Source: Whitmania pigra | Taxonomy: Eukaryota; Annelida; Clitellata; Hirudinida; Haemopidae | Assembly (NCBI GenBank): GCA_021613335.1 | Contig: JAJTWR010000236.1 | Span: forward strand, 908,501-972,500 | Reading direction: 5' to 3' | Length of the DNA stretch: 64,000 bases | Shown here: in pieces, positions 1 through 11,400 of the stretch | How the letters are laid out: each line of letters begins with the position of its first letter | How positions within the stretch are numbered: position 1 is the stretch's first letter | Translations under genes and position numbers: made by a program | Notes under the pieces: model-generated | What the model was told of the DNA's origin: nothing | Seen by the model: only the letters and a program-made list of their open reading frames with translations | Database searches by the model: none

Positions 1-413
1 TAAGTGTTCTATATAAAAATATGAGGTTTCTAATTAATTAGTAAAATAAAAGTTAGCAAGTTTGGTTACACCCAGACGTAATTTGGGGGTATGTCGTTGG
101 TTTATCGAGACTTTAGATTATACCCAAAAAAAGGTCACCTCCTTATGTTTTTCTCTCCTTGAATTTTTGCTTGAAGCAAAAAAAGGCAATTTCCTCCAGC
201 TGTGCGAAGGTTTGCCCCCCCTTTGGAAAAAAGCTGAAATGACGTCCCTGGTTTCACCCACTTCGTTAAATGATTAATATCCGCTAAATTAAGTAATATA
301 ATAAAAGGAAGTTTGTATGCTAGCCGATTTCAAAACGACCTGTCACCAGGCTTTACGAAATGACAGCGTTGAGGCTTTATTTGTGTTTTTCAATAAAACT
401 CTATAGAACTTAC

Positions 414-876
414 TTTTATGCTGTGTAACATCCAGTGAAGCCAAAATTTCATTTCAGGATTATTTGGATCGGGAGCATCCGGATCCACCATAATTAATAA
501 GTAATTCTTTGACTCCTGAAAAAATTAACAAACTAAATATTTTTGGATGTGGATTTACAAGTTATAACAAAAATATATTATTCAGGCAAATATTTTAAAT
601 CAGCACCTTCTCTCTCACCAGTCAAGAAAGAACATTTTCCTAATAAAAGCTTACTTCTGCATTTTCAAGTGTGACTGTGGGCTCCTTTTCTGCAAACGAT
701 ACATCAGGTATTAAGACATTGCAAGGTCCCTGACTAGTTATTAGGAGAGTTTCGAATTCGCATGGCGAAAAATTATTAAAATCGGAATTAGTACATGTTG
801 AGTCCGAGTTTTCAATCAAGAATTGCACCAAAATTGACAAACGTATCCCTAACTTCGCCAAGCCAGCGCCAGCCAT
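414..876 (-). CDS. PEBP-family secreted protein, copy 1 (5' part; rest outside window)
   Basis: Two exons are visible: 655-876 (222 bp, ATG at 876) and 414-515 (102 bp), both ending in GTAAG donors; the acceptor of exon 2 is a TTTTTTCAG tract. Exon 1 encodes a likely signal peptide (hydrophobic run SILVQFLI near residue 15) and a Cys-containing N-terminal strand region. Exon 2 encodes the phosphatidylethanolamine-binding protein signature DPDAPDPNNP followed by FWLHWML, the ligand-pocket Asp and His region of the family. The remaining exons, which should carry the HRY motif, must lie left of position 1. It is about two thirds identical at protein level to copy 2 (8,420-13,085), with identical exon lengths and phases. 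PEBP proteins bind phospholipid headgroups and regulate kinases or proteases; the role of this secreted form is unknown. Confidence 0.8.
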
Positions 877-955
877 AACGGCAATATAATTGCTTTGAAT
901 CCAAATTGGCTCGAGTGCGTTTTAACTGGCGCAAATTAATTCATCAATTTTATTT

Positions 956-1148
956 ATGTTAAAAATATTTACTTTATTTATGTTAAAAATATCTACTTTA
1001 TTTATGTTAAAAATATCTAATTTATTTATGTTAAAAATATCTACTTTATTTATGCTAAAAATATCTACTTTATTTATGTTAAAAATATCTACTTTATTTA
1101 TGTTAAAAATATCTATTTTATTTATGTTAAAAATATATTTATATATGT
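956..1148. repeat. 24-bp minisatellite, about 8 copies
   Basis: Eight head-to-tail copies of a 24-bp unit built around TTTATTTATGTTAAAAATAT. It reads as an open frame with an 8-residue period, which is a by-product of the period being divisible by three. It sits upstream of PEBP copy 1. Confidence 0.9.
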
Positions 1149-1317
1149 TAAAAGAATCAAATCAAACTGTTAATTTCATGAAATATTTGCATCTGACTAC
1201 AACAAATAAAGACAAGCACTTCTAGACAAGCCATTTCAAATATTTGCAAGCCAATCGGGAAGGGCATGAATATTAATTAGAAGTTAATGGGTAAAACTGT
1301 TCGAGACGGACGCACAC

Positions 1318-1646
1318 ATTTTAATGAGATGCTCCACTTTAATAAAGCTCCGCCTAAAATGAGTAAAAGTAAATCTTTGATCTGTAATATTTTTAGGGAT
1401 ATTTCTTTTTAGGGGAAATCAGTCCGCATTTTTAGGCTTTGAATGGATCCGCTCAAGGGTTAGGGTTAGGCAAAGCCTAAACATTAAACACTTGATCGCT
1501 GATGTCAGACGTCAAGTAATTCCAAAATTTTAATAAAACTTTACTAGAGACTTTTATGTAAATGACTTAATATATATTGCGGATAAAAGATTCACTTTTA
1601 CTCATTTTAGGCGGAGCTTTATTAAAGTGGAGCATCTCATTAAAAT
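1318..1646. mobile_element. MITE-like inverted-repeat element
   Basis: A 65-bp left arm (1318-1382) and right arm (1582-1646) are near-perfect inverted repeats with core CTCCACTTTAATAAAGCTCC. The roughly 200-bp interior has no coding frame. A further partial copy of the arm end (CATCTCATTAAAATG) occurs near 1,690. Likely a non-autonomous DNA transposon inserted upstream of PEBP copy 1; superfamily not assigned. Confidence 0.75.
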
Positions 1647-1734
1647 GAGAGCTTAATTTGTTTTGGGGTGGAGCTTTGTTTTTTCATAACATCTCATTAA
1701 AATGTTTACGTTTGTTTAAAAATTTAAGTAAGTA

Positions 1735-4666
1735 CCGTATTTTCACCCATATTACACGCGTGTTATGTTCGATTTTACTTACCACGCACCCCCCTATGCG
1801 TGCTATAATCGTATGCGTGTTATGCTAGATTAAATTTACATGAATTTGATTTCCGACCAACAAAAAATAAAAACATTTAAATGATAGCACAGACTGTTGG
1901 TTGTTTTTGTAAAAGTTTTAGGCTATATTTTTAATTTTAAATAGTTCATAATTGATTGGGCGTTAGTGCATTGCATAAAGAACTTTCGATATATGCTTAC
2001 AGAAGCATGTGACAAAACATTCACGCTAATCATTGCATTGTCCAGCTCTCGAGTTTATGACGTCAACTTGAATTTAACATAAATTAATTGATGGTAACTA
2101 TAGGAAACTTGTAGGGTGTTGTACTATTTTATGAATTTCCATCATAATTTTTCAACTCTTTGTTACTCATAATTATAATTGGAGCTAATGTTTTCAGTTT
2201 GTGTGACAATGTTTTTTCAGCACTGGTGGTTCAGACAGCTTTGGTTGATGCTGTTTAATATTTTAATAGTCAAACATCACAAGCATGGACTTATTGTAGC
2301 AAATGTCTTCAATCTCTTAATGATCTTGCTATAAAAACTTTGAACACTTCTCAAAAGCATGGAACAAAATAGATACAATTTTGGTAATAGTGTCAGTTAT
2401 CAGTCTTTTGCAGTCTTTATTGGAAAACAAAATGGAAGTCTTAGCCCATTCTCTTGGAACTCATTATGAAGATTCAAATTGGTAATTGTAATAAATTACC
2501 ACCACTGTTTTGGCTTTTTCTGGTGATGAGTCATTTGATTTTCTACATTGCTATAAGAGAAAAATCATAAAACCCATTAGATGGTATAAATTATATGCAG
2601 CTTTTGGCCACACTTTTATGCTGTAGTTGATGCACTGTTTGAACCTCAACAATGCCATACCTTCACAGTAAAGCTATGTCCCAGAGCATGGTACAAATGC
2701 ATAACTTCAGTATTTCTTCAAGTATTGATCTCAATTTATTTAAAAAAAACCTTGTTTCTTTCAATGCAATTATAAAGCCTATTGTACATGAGCTGCATTT
2801 CATGCTCAGATCAATGATCTATTTATGGTTCTTGAAAGGGAGACTTTAACCTTGAAATCTCATGATATTTCATGTTATAATTGATGTTTGGACCTCAACA
2901 ATGCTATACTTTCCAGTGAAGCTGTGTCTCACAGCATGATGCATCTGATTTACTTCATCATCTACTCCAAGAATTTATCAAATATTCAAAAATGTCTCTT
3001 AAGATTAGTACATTTAAAATATGTGATTTTCATATTTAGGGAGTTATGGGACACATAGACTTGTTAAGCGAACTCTTTGCAGCGTGGAATTGGTTAACGA
3101 GTTCGTTACCGTCCTTGGAGTATTGCTTCCCTTTTGTCTTACAAATTATTATGCGTAAACAATATGCATTCCAAAGTAGGAAGTTGATGCAAATCTTAAG
3201 ATAAAAATAGTTTCGAGGAAGAATTGAAGAGAGAACGCAATATCGAAGCGACTCTTGACCAATTTTGGTCAATTGCAGCGAGCTCATGAATCGTTAACCA
3301 GTTCTTTGAAGTTTTTAAACAATTTATTAACAGACATTCAAAAAATCAATCATAAGAGCAATAATTATTCCTCATCATCAGCTAAGCCTTCAAATCCGTC
3401 AAAAGTCGAACAGTCTTCACATTCATTTTCGACTCTTGCCGGATCGCAGTCTAGTTCAAAGTTCGTGTGGTCACTTTACTCCTTTCCTGTAGACTTAATG
3501 CCTGCATTTCTAAAGCCACTCAGAATCAAGAGACACTTTGTCCCGTGATCGTGCAACCCACGTGCATATCTCGGAATACAAGGCCTTCCTGTCTCATCCA
3601 GACGGTGTGTGGGTGTATGTGCCATTCTGCATCCATTCCTCCCTCTCAGATCTGTTAATTTCTCAACGATTTGTAGTTGCAGTTTGGATGATAGACCACC
3701 CGATTGCAATGTGACATCCGCTTAAGTTGAGTATCTTCTTAACTGACTCTTCTTTATGAGCAGTCATTGCATCCATGATCAACCGCGAGCTCTTTGAAAA
3801 GAATCCCCTCTTTTGAGAACATTTCTGAATCCAGAGCTTCATGCTGAAAATTTTCGCATTGTCTCTTGAAAATAAATATTGGTTTTGACTTGGTGCCAGC
3901 CGCAGAGCATCCAAGTATGATTGTGAAACATGTCCGTTCGTAACCACTTGTTGTTATTGCCACTGCTCTGGCGCCAGATGCTTTCACTAGCGGGAATGTC
4001 AAAAGCTATCTCTTTCTTTGTTCCAAGACCCATAGCTTTAGATCAGACTCTAACTTTGGCCATTTCGCATTTTGGCCAAGGCATGCACGTTTTCTCAGGT
4101 TCAGTTTCTCAAGCAATCATTCCTTCTTTCTCCATTCGCGAACCGACAATTCGTTAACATTGAACTCCCGAGCAGCTGCTCTGTTACCTTTGTCTTTTGC
4201 TCTAGAAATGACTTGAAGCTTGTAGTCAACAGTGTACGAGTTACGTTTATCAGCCACTTTCTTAACGACGTCGATATTTCAATCTATTTATTTATTTATT
4301 TGATTATAGTCCGTTGCATGACTAAGATGATTTTGACTTATATTTCAATCAAGAGCACTTCTATCTATATATCACTGTATTTATTACTTCAAGCATCGGC
4401 CGCTCAGCCAACGGAAGATTTTTTTACAACTTTTATATTTGATTGTTTTATATATTACAAACTGTTTCAATTTAATATTTTAATATAATTATTATTTTAA
4501 TTTTAATGTTAAATTATTTTAGCCAAAAGTAAAAAAGGCGTCTATTGGTGCGTGTTATAATCGTTTGCGTGTTTTATAAGTGATTTTTTACATAAATTGG
4601 AAAAATTGCGTGTTATATTTGTCCGCGTGTTAAATTCGTCTGCGTGTTTATTTCGTAAAAATACGG
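1735..4666 (-). mobile_element. Pogo/Tigger-like (Tc1/mariner superfamily) DNA transposon, degenerate
   Basis: Inverted ends CCGTATTTTCAC (1735) and GTAAAAATACGG (4666) are flanked on both sides by TA (1733-1734 and 4667-4668), the target duplication of Tc1/mariner-type elements. Sub-terminal DNA carries many GCGTGTTAT-type motifs on both sides. The interior has a broken minus-strand transposase at 3,476-4,270. Two related blocks of about 55 bp (near 2,640 and 2,885, core CCTCAACAATGC) repeat inside the element. A full-length but dead copy. Confidence 0.8.
3476..4270 (-). pseudogene. Pogo/Tigger-like transposase pseudogene
   Basis: Reading the minus strand from 4,270 gives a CENP-B-type helix-turn-helix start (YTVDYKLQVISRAK, then AAAREFNVNELSVREWRKKE), followed immediately by a stop. 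Further on, in shifted frames, come the DDE_1 core (SGYERTCFTIILGCSAAGTK), the LIMDAMTAHKEESVKK block with the second catalytic Asp, a GGLSSKLQ block and a C-terminal SGFRNAGI motif. This is the normal order of a pogo/Tigger transposase. At least one in-frame stop and several frameshifts make it non-functional. It lies within the element at 1735-4666. Confidence 0.8.
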
Positions 4667-4684
4667 TATATAGACAGGGTAAAA

Positions 4685-6294
4685 GTTTTGAAATGTGTTT
4701 ATACCAATGCTAGAAGTACAGTAAGCAAGTCTAAAAGAAGAGAACTCGAGCTAATTGTTGATTTGGAGGAGCCATATATAATTGGCATTACTGAGTCTTG
4801 GGCAAAAGAAAGTATTCAAAACTCTGAGCTAGCAATTGATGGCTATGAGATGTTAAGGAAAGACAGAGAAAATTAATTTATATTAAGAATCATATCAAAC
4901 TAATAGAAAGAAAGGAATTTCAAAATGAAAACTTTAAAGAGAGTTTACTTTTTTAGGGTTTGCTACGGGGCACCAAACTGTAAAGAGGATACTGGACTAA
5001 ATGAGATATTAAACAAAGCCAGTAAGGAATTTATGCTAGTAATGGGTGACTTTAACTACCACATTTACTGGAACACTTTAGAAGGAGAAAGGATTGAGGA
5101 TATACTTTATAAATTTAACAAATGATAACTTTTTATTCCAGCACATCACTGATCTCACAAGAGGTAAAAACACATTGAGTTTGATATTAACAACAGATAA
5201 GAACTTAGTGGAAGGCCTAACAGTTGGTGAACACTTTGGATCATCAAGTGATCATCAAGTTGTCAGATGGAACATTTATTTAGACAACGAGGATTTAAAA
5301 AAAAGAGAACCTAGGTTCTAAAAACTTTTTTAAGGCTGACTGATAACATACGGAATGAGCTAGGAAAAACAAACTTAGATAAAAAATAGAATCTGCTGAT
5401 GTAGAAGAAGCTTGGCCAATAATCAAGAAAGAGCTAAATCTAGTTATAGATAAATATATCCTAAGCAGAGACAGAATTCAGTAAAGACAGCCATGGCTTA
5501 TGAAGGAGGTCATCAAATACAAAAGAGCATAAGTATAAGCAAAAGTATAAGGCATGGAAGAAATTACGAGAAATGACAAAAATAAAATCTGGAGAGAAAG
5601 AGGAAAGAGAGTTTAAGGATTTAAAACAAAAATATCAGAAAAAAGGAATACATCAAACAGAATTAGTAGAAAAGCAAATCTAAAATATGAGAACAAATTA
5701 GCAAAGAATGTTAAAAGTGATAGCAAGAGCTTTTTCAGATATGTTAGATGTAAACAAAAGGTAAGGTACAAAATTGGACCATTACAAAATAGTGAGGGGC
5801 AAACAGTTGATTCAGTAGAGGAAACAGCCAATATATTAAATAGCTACTTCAGTTCAGTTTTTACTAAGGAAACAATAGGAAATCTACCAGAACTGTCAAG
5901 GAGAATTCAAGAGATTGAGATAAAGTTAGATACGGTGAACTTCTCAAAAACGGGTAATTAAGCAACCGGAAAATTTGAAAGTAGACAAGAGCCCTGGCAT
6001 AGACAACCTACATCCTAAACTACTATATGAGACAAGAATAGTTATAAGAGAAGCATTGGCAAACTTATTTGTCAAATTACTTGACTCAGGAATAATACCA
6101 AGCGATTGGAAAGACGCAATGGTAGTCCCTCTATTCAAAAAGGGAAGTAGGAATTTGCCATCCAACTACAGGCCAGTAAGCTTAACTTCTATAGTTTTCA
6201 AGGTAATGGAAAGAATGATCAAAGAGGCTGTATCAACTCTTTTTGGAAGAAACAAAGTGATTGGGAAGAGCCAACATGGTTTTACTAAGAACAA
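4685..6294 (+). mobile_element. Non-LTR retrotransposon fragment (APE endonuclease plus start of RT), broken
   Basis: Plus-strand reading frames contain an apurinic-type endonuclease (4,688-5,321; motifs YTNARST, IGITESWA, MGDFN, SSSDHQVV) and then reverse transcriptase blocks (5,975-6,294; KSPGIDNLHPKLL, PSDWKDAMVVPLFKKGS, NYRPVSLTSIVFKVMERMI, SQHGF). Several stops and frameshifts split the frame, notably between 5,320 and 5,975. The catalytic FADD region is missing because the sequence switches at about 6,295 to an unrelated element. Clade is probably of the CR1/Jockey/L2 type, not determined. Confidence 0.8.
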
Positions 6295-7270
6295 GTCGAG
6301 AAGTCTTGCCCTTGTTAAAGGAAACGTCTGCAGCGACATCTCGTTTGTTGTAGCGGGTCAACGGGTTTCTACAGTTTCTGAGGAACCGGTTAATAGCCTA
6401 GGCCGACTGTTTAATGATTTGCTGAACGATAGGAGCCAAGAGAGCTGCACTGTCGAACAGGCTGTTGTAGGTTTGAGGGCAATCGGAGAGGCACCCTTGC
6501 AGGGAAGGTTTAAGGTGTGGTTGTTCCAGTTTGTGCTTCTCCCAAGGCTGCTGTGGCCATTGACGATCTATGAGATCGGATTGCCCACAGTCGAAGGATT
6601 AAAAAGGAAAGTTAACAGATACATCAGATCGTGACTTGGGCTACCTCCAGGGATGTCATCTGTTGCCCTCCACAGTAAGAGCTCGAAGTTAAGGTTACCT
6701 CTTCGTTCCTGGTGGAAGAATATGGGGTCTCTAAAATAAGAACGCAGTAGATGTTGAATAACTCTGCGGACATCAGGATCCGCGAAGTTAGACCACTGTT
6801 AAGAACTAAAAGGAAGTTCTCGGTACAGGATGAAATCGATAAGCCAGTTGCGGAACTGACGTTCGAAGAAGTGCGAGGTCTTATTCAGTTGGTCGTCAGG
6901 TTGTTGGGTGAAACCACTTCGCAAAATGGTCTGAGTCTTGCCCTGCGGTTAGGGCAAGGCTTATTATTCAGGAGAGGAGGAGGGATTTGAACTTAGAAAC
7001 TCCTACCGCGGAGCTAACCGACAGGGAATCATCAGAGGAGTGCCCCCGTCATCAAACGTTTCGGCCCAAACTCCTGACGTTCTCGAGGGGTGGGCCACAC
7101 CCGTTGATCAGGCGGGTGTCACTGTCGGTGAAAACCCTACCTATCCAACTCCATCGTAACGCACCGCACGTTATATGTTGGTCGATGAGATTCACGACGA
7201 CCTTTGCGCATCGATCCCATATAACGCAAACTGAGCGTTATAATTTCATTGAAGCGGCCGCCGTCACTTA
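6295..7270 (+). mobile_element. 3' part of a second retroelement, fused to the first
   Basis: From about 6,295 the reading frame continues into unrelated protein: VAGQRVSTVSEEPVNSLGR, then FKVWLFQFVLLPRLLWPLTI and KRKVNRYIRS. This resembles the post-catalytic thumb region of a reverse transcriptase from a different non-LTR family. A related frame follows at 6,751-6,990 and a weakly coding stretch to about 7,270. No catalytic box or start is present. The assignment rests on remembered similarity to RT-like proteins of marine invertebrates, so the clade is open. Confidence 0.55.
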
Positions 7271-7791
7271 GAAATATACGCTCACCGGACGCGCGCATAT
7301 ATTGCCTCAAACGCTCAATCGCGTGTTTACGTCATTTGCGAATGCGCGCGTCAACATCTCAACAGCCAAACCGCGATCACTATTCTTAGCAACGCTTACG
7401 GCCTCTCATCTCTCAAATCCAACACGATGCTGCCTCTACAGCCTCCGACATTTTTATCACAGCCCTAGTTCTTTCCCGGCTCGATAAACCTATTTGAGTG
7501 AGAAACGTGTAGGCTGACTTACCAACTAAACCTCTCGCCCCAACTTCAATGGGCATCAGCGTTACCCGAAACCCGCTCACCTCTAGATCTTTCGATCTTT
7601 TTATCAAATAATAAAAAAGAGAACAAATTCAAAATATGTATAATAATAGTATCCGGCCGCGCATTGCCGTGGCTCAGTCTTGTTAAATCGTTGGCATCAG
7701 GCATTTCTGTGCATAATTACATCGTCTATTCCTGTCCAGGAAATAATTTATATTGCAGGACTTACATAAACTGATTGTTCTTTTAATAAGG
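7271..7791. other. No gene seen
   Basis: No supported coding region. The part at 7,270-7,370 (AAACGCTCAATCGCG) is weakly similar to 9,705-9,800 in PEBP copy 2 intron 2 and may be old repeat. Confidence 0.4.
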
Positions 7792-8024
7792 CTTGGGTTT
7801 CTCGAAAAATGTTAACAACGCAATAATGAAAATAGTAACAAGACAGGAACACAGTTAATTGCCATAACAAACAAGTTGCTTCACACAAGGCACAACGGAT
7901 TAAGTGAAATCCCGACTATCGGAGCATCTGAGAAAGAATGTTTAAAAGCGAATGGAAGTCTACAACTCCTTTAGAGTGCAGCTTCTGTGCTCATTCAGAC
8001 CTAGAGACTGTCATGTAAACGAAA
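7792..8024 (+). repeat. Dispersed 230-bp repeat, copy A
   Basis: Close to 14,051-14,280 over its whole length and in the same orientation (shared blocks include GGCACAACGGATTAAGTGAA and GAGCATCTGAGAAAGAATGT). No coding frame is convincing. The two copies sit upstream of PEBP copies 1 and 2 respectively, so they may belong to the duplicated segment. Confidence 0.85.
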
Positions 8025-8352
8025 TAATTGGAATGACACCGAACAGAGGGCAAAGACAGACATTTAAGATCAGCGCCATATTTAAGTATGTGGGCCTTTT
8101 ATTTTATTCTCAGGATGTCATGGGTAAGATATAGGCTAGTTTGGGGTCCTCTACCAACCACTCCTGCGCGAGAGTCCCACCAGCAAAAGCTGCAACGACA
8201 CTCTTGCCCCTTGCGTTAACACAATGCAGCGGTTAAGCCCTACACGATTCTTTAAAAAATCTCATTATGAACTGACCACCATAAACAAATCTCCAACCAA
8301 ATCGATTATCATTTGAGTGAAACCCATCGATTTGTAACACAGTTTTCAGAAT

Positions 8353-8358
8353 TTTATT
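8353..8358 (-). terminator. Poly(A) signal for PEBP copy 2
   Basis: AATAAA on the minus strand, about 60 bp beyond the stop codon of PEBP copy 2 at 8,420. Confidence 0.5.
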
Positions 8359-8419
8359 TGTTTGTAAGTGAGCCTTATAAAGAAAACAACGCTCTTATCC
8401 TTAAATATTTAACTAGTTT

Positions 8420-11400
8420 TTAACAACTCGGTTTGCATGCATAGGTCGCGCAAAACAAAAGAAGAATAAATCTGATCTTGTCGACTCTTGAAGGAAAGAC
8501 TGATTGGAGCCCAGATGTTCTTCTTTTAGTTGCTTTGTGGTCAGGCATAACAGTTTCTGAATCCTTAGTAACAGTTTCTGAATCCTTAGTAACAGCCGTT
8601 GAATCCTTAGGAGCAGCTGGAGCATCAGGCACTCTGCCGCCAGAATCTGCAGGGGTAGTTGAAGCTTCTAGTGGCATGGTGAAATTCCCACGAGACACCA
8701 TTAAAACATCTGCAAAATAGATCGAAAATTATCATAAAAATTAAAGAGCTCTATCTTATTAGCCACTAGATGCCATCTCATCTAACCCTCCCAAAAATAG
8801 TTAAATATAAAAAAAATAACTCATATCTTTAGTAATTGGTTTCTATATCTCAATGTTTAGGAAATAGTATCGGCATAATTTAAGAGAAATCAACTCTTAA
8901 AAGATAAAAACCTAGGAAATGATCCTTAAAAATCAATATCCCCCCAGTTAAAAATGTCTGTATTAAGCCTTAGGAGTAACCAGCTAAATAAAAAACGATA
9001 AATAACAACTACGAATATACCTCTTGTTAGTGTATATTCTTCCGTTGCGTAATACTGGTAAGACCCTTTGAGATTGTTGCAGAGATCATGCCTGGAGGCA
9101 AATTCATCCAAGTCGAATTTGGCCCTGTCTCTTATAGTGATACTTCCTCCATCAAAAGTCGAAGGCTGCTCGAAGACAAAGAACTGGTACCTGTGCACAC
9201 CATAAGGCGGAGTTGGCATTGTATATGCTGAGGACATTATTTCGTTTTAATGAGGATTGATGATTCTTCGGTAGGCTATGAAACTCACTAAATATTTCCT
9301 GTCCTTTGACGATTCCGTCCCTCAAGGCTGATCCCTGATAATAAAAATCCAACATCAATTGTGACTAAGAACTCTTGTCTATATAAAAACACAACTTCCA
9401 TATTATTAAGCATTAAGTAATAATAACAACAATAACAATAGTAATAATACAATAATAATAACAACAACAACAATAATAATAATATTAACAATAATAATGG
9501 TGATGATGATTATAAAAATAATAATATTAACAATAATGACTTTTAACCTGTGCAGTGCTTTATACAACATTTAATTTAAAGTGGTTCAAAAAGAGTGTTT
9601 GTATGATGCGTGCGTATTTTGTTAACGTCCATTTGAAAACATTTCAAGTCTCCCTGATAAAGCACTCCTTTTTCTGATCCTTTTCCAAACTTCGATAGTC
9701 ATTTGGAAAGTTACTCTCACCGGCCACGCTCATGTAATGCATATGAAAATTAAACGCTCATTCGCGTCATTTATTGGTGATAGCATCTCAATCCTTATAG
9801 GTCGTTCGCGACTGTCCAATCATTAGCAGGGTTTTTTTCAGACAATATTCGGAGGGGCATTCCAGGAAACCCTAACCCATTCGGGGTGTTTGCAAAACAC
9901 CCATTTGAAATCTAATAATTTATCAGCTCGATATAAGGGTTTTTAAAAACTAAAAACATGATACAAACCTTAATCCTCAAGGTTTTTCAAAGCATATAAA
10001 TCTAATATTGTGCTTGGAAAAATTTCCATTGGAACTTCAAGTTCTTTAATGCTTATACAACAAGTTAAAGTTTCTGGTGTCATTTTATTTCTTGCTTTGC
10101 TGAGCATCCGGTTCATTATGCTAAATGATCTCCCCATTGAAGCAGATGTTACAGGATTAACAAGGACTTCACAGAGGGCATTCATTTATTTCAGTATTTC
10201 ATAACATCTTCCACTATTTTTGCCAATTTCGTTTGCTTTCGTCGACCACAAACTTTATGAAAAATTTATGAGCTTTCAATACCGTAGGCATGGCAGCTTC
10301 TGCATTGAGAATTGGAAAACTGTTACAAAAAATTATGACTTCTTCGTTTTGTAGACCTGTCATTGACCGAAAGGTCTCAAATCGATGTATAATCTCAATC
10401 GATTTATCATTAAATCTTTCTTCAATTTCATTAATGATACTTTCACAATGCCTCTCCATACCTGTTAAGATACTATTTGCACATTCATCTTCAGTCAAGT
10501 TGGCATCGTTTTTTTATCTCAACTATTTTGCATTTAATATTATTTTGTAAGTCACTATCGCTATTTTCACACTGCTTTGCAATATCTCTCAAATTTTTTT
10601 GTAGTCATTAAAGTGATGACTTAAATAAATCTTTTTTCTGCAAAGTATTGCCAAGGAAAGAAAGTGCACTGAGAATTTCATTAATAACTTGGCAGGTGAT
10701 TTTGAAATACAAAACTTTCATTTCTAATTTCAAGCAAAATACTTTTTGTATCCCAAAATCAAAAAAATTATGTCTTCGAGTTTATTGGAAGTTAATTTTC
10801 AGTTTCAGGGGTTGGGGGTAGCCAGTTTCTTTTCTCCGGGATGGATTACCTAGAGGTATGCCTTAAAGAAACCCTGATCACCTGATCATTAGCTTCTGCA
10901 AGGATGTCTCTCCTCGGAGGGAATCTATTTTTCCTACAGGGTAAAGATAAACTTTCTAGGAAGAAGTGACCCTTCCGTTGCAATACAATCTTGTGACAAC
11001 TTGTTTTGGCCACTGCCTTTTGGTGGCTTCCACCAAATTATTTAGGAACTTATTTACTTATATTTTATTGGTAGAGGTACCGACCATTGTCGAGGGCATG
11101 CTATCAATTTTATTACACACGATGGATGACTGTCTCGGAATTACCGCAGAGTTCACATTGATGTGCCGTTCAAATGTTGTAAGCGTAAGTGTTCAACATA
11201 AATATTGGTTTGTAATTATTTAAATACGGTGATAGTTAAATACGGTTATAGTCAGTAAGTTTGGCTAAAGACACTTTGTTAAATGAATAATACCTTCTAA
11301 ATTAAGTAATATAATGAGAGGATGTTTATATAAAATAGATTTACAGTATGGTTTGACAGCTGATAAATGACAACAACTCGCTTCAAAAAAACCTGGCCCT

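Noticed and set aside
956..1225. 89-codon repeated peptide frame
   Set aside because: By-product of a 24-bp minisatellite.
1457..1470. Telomere-like GGTTAGGGTTAGG
   Set aside because: Only two units inside a MITE; no sign of a telomere or internal telomeric array.
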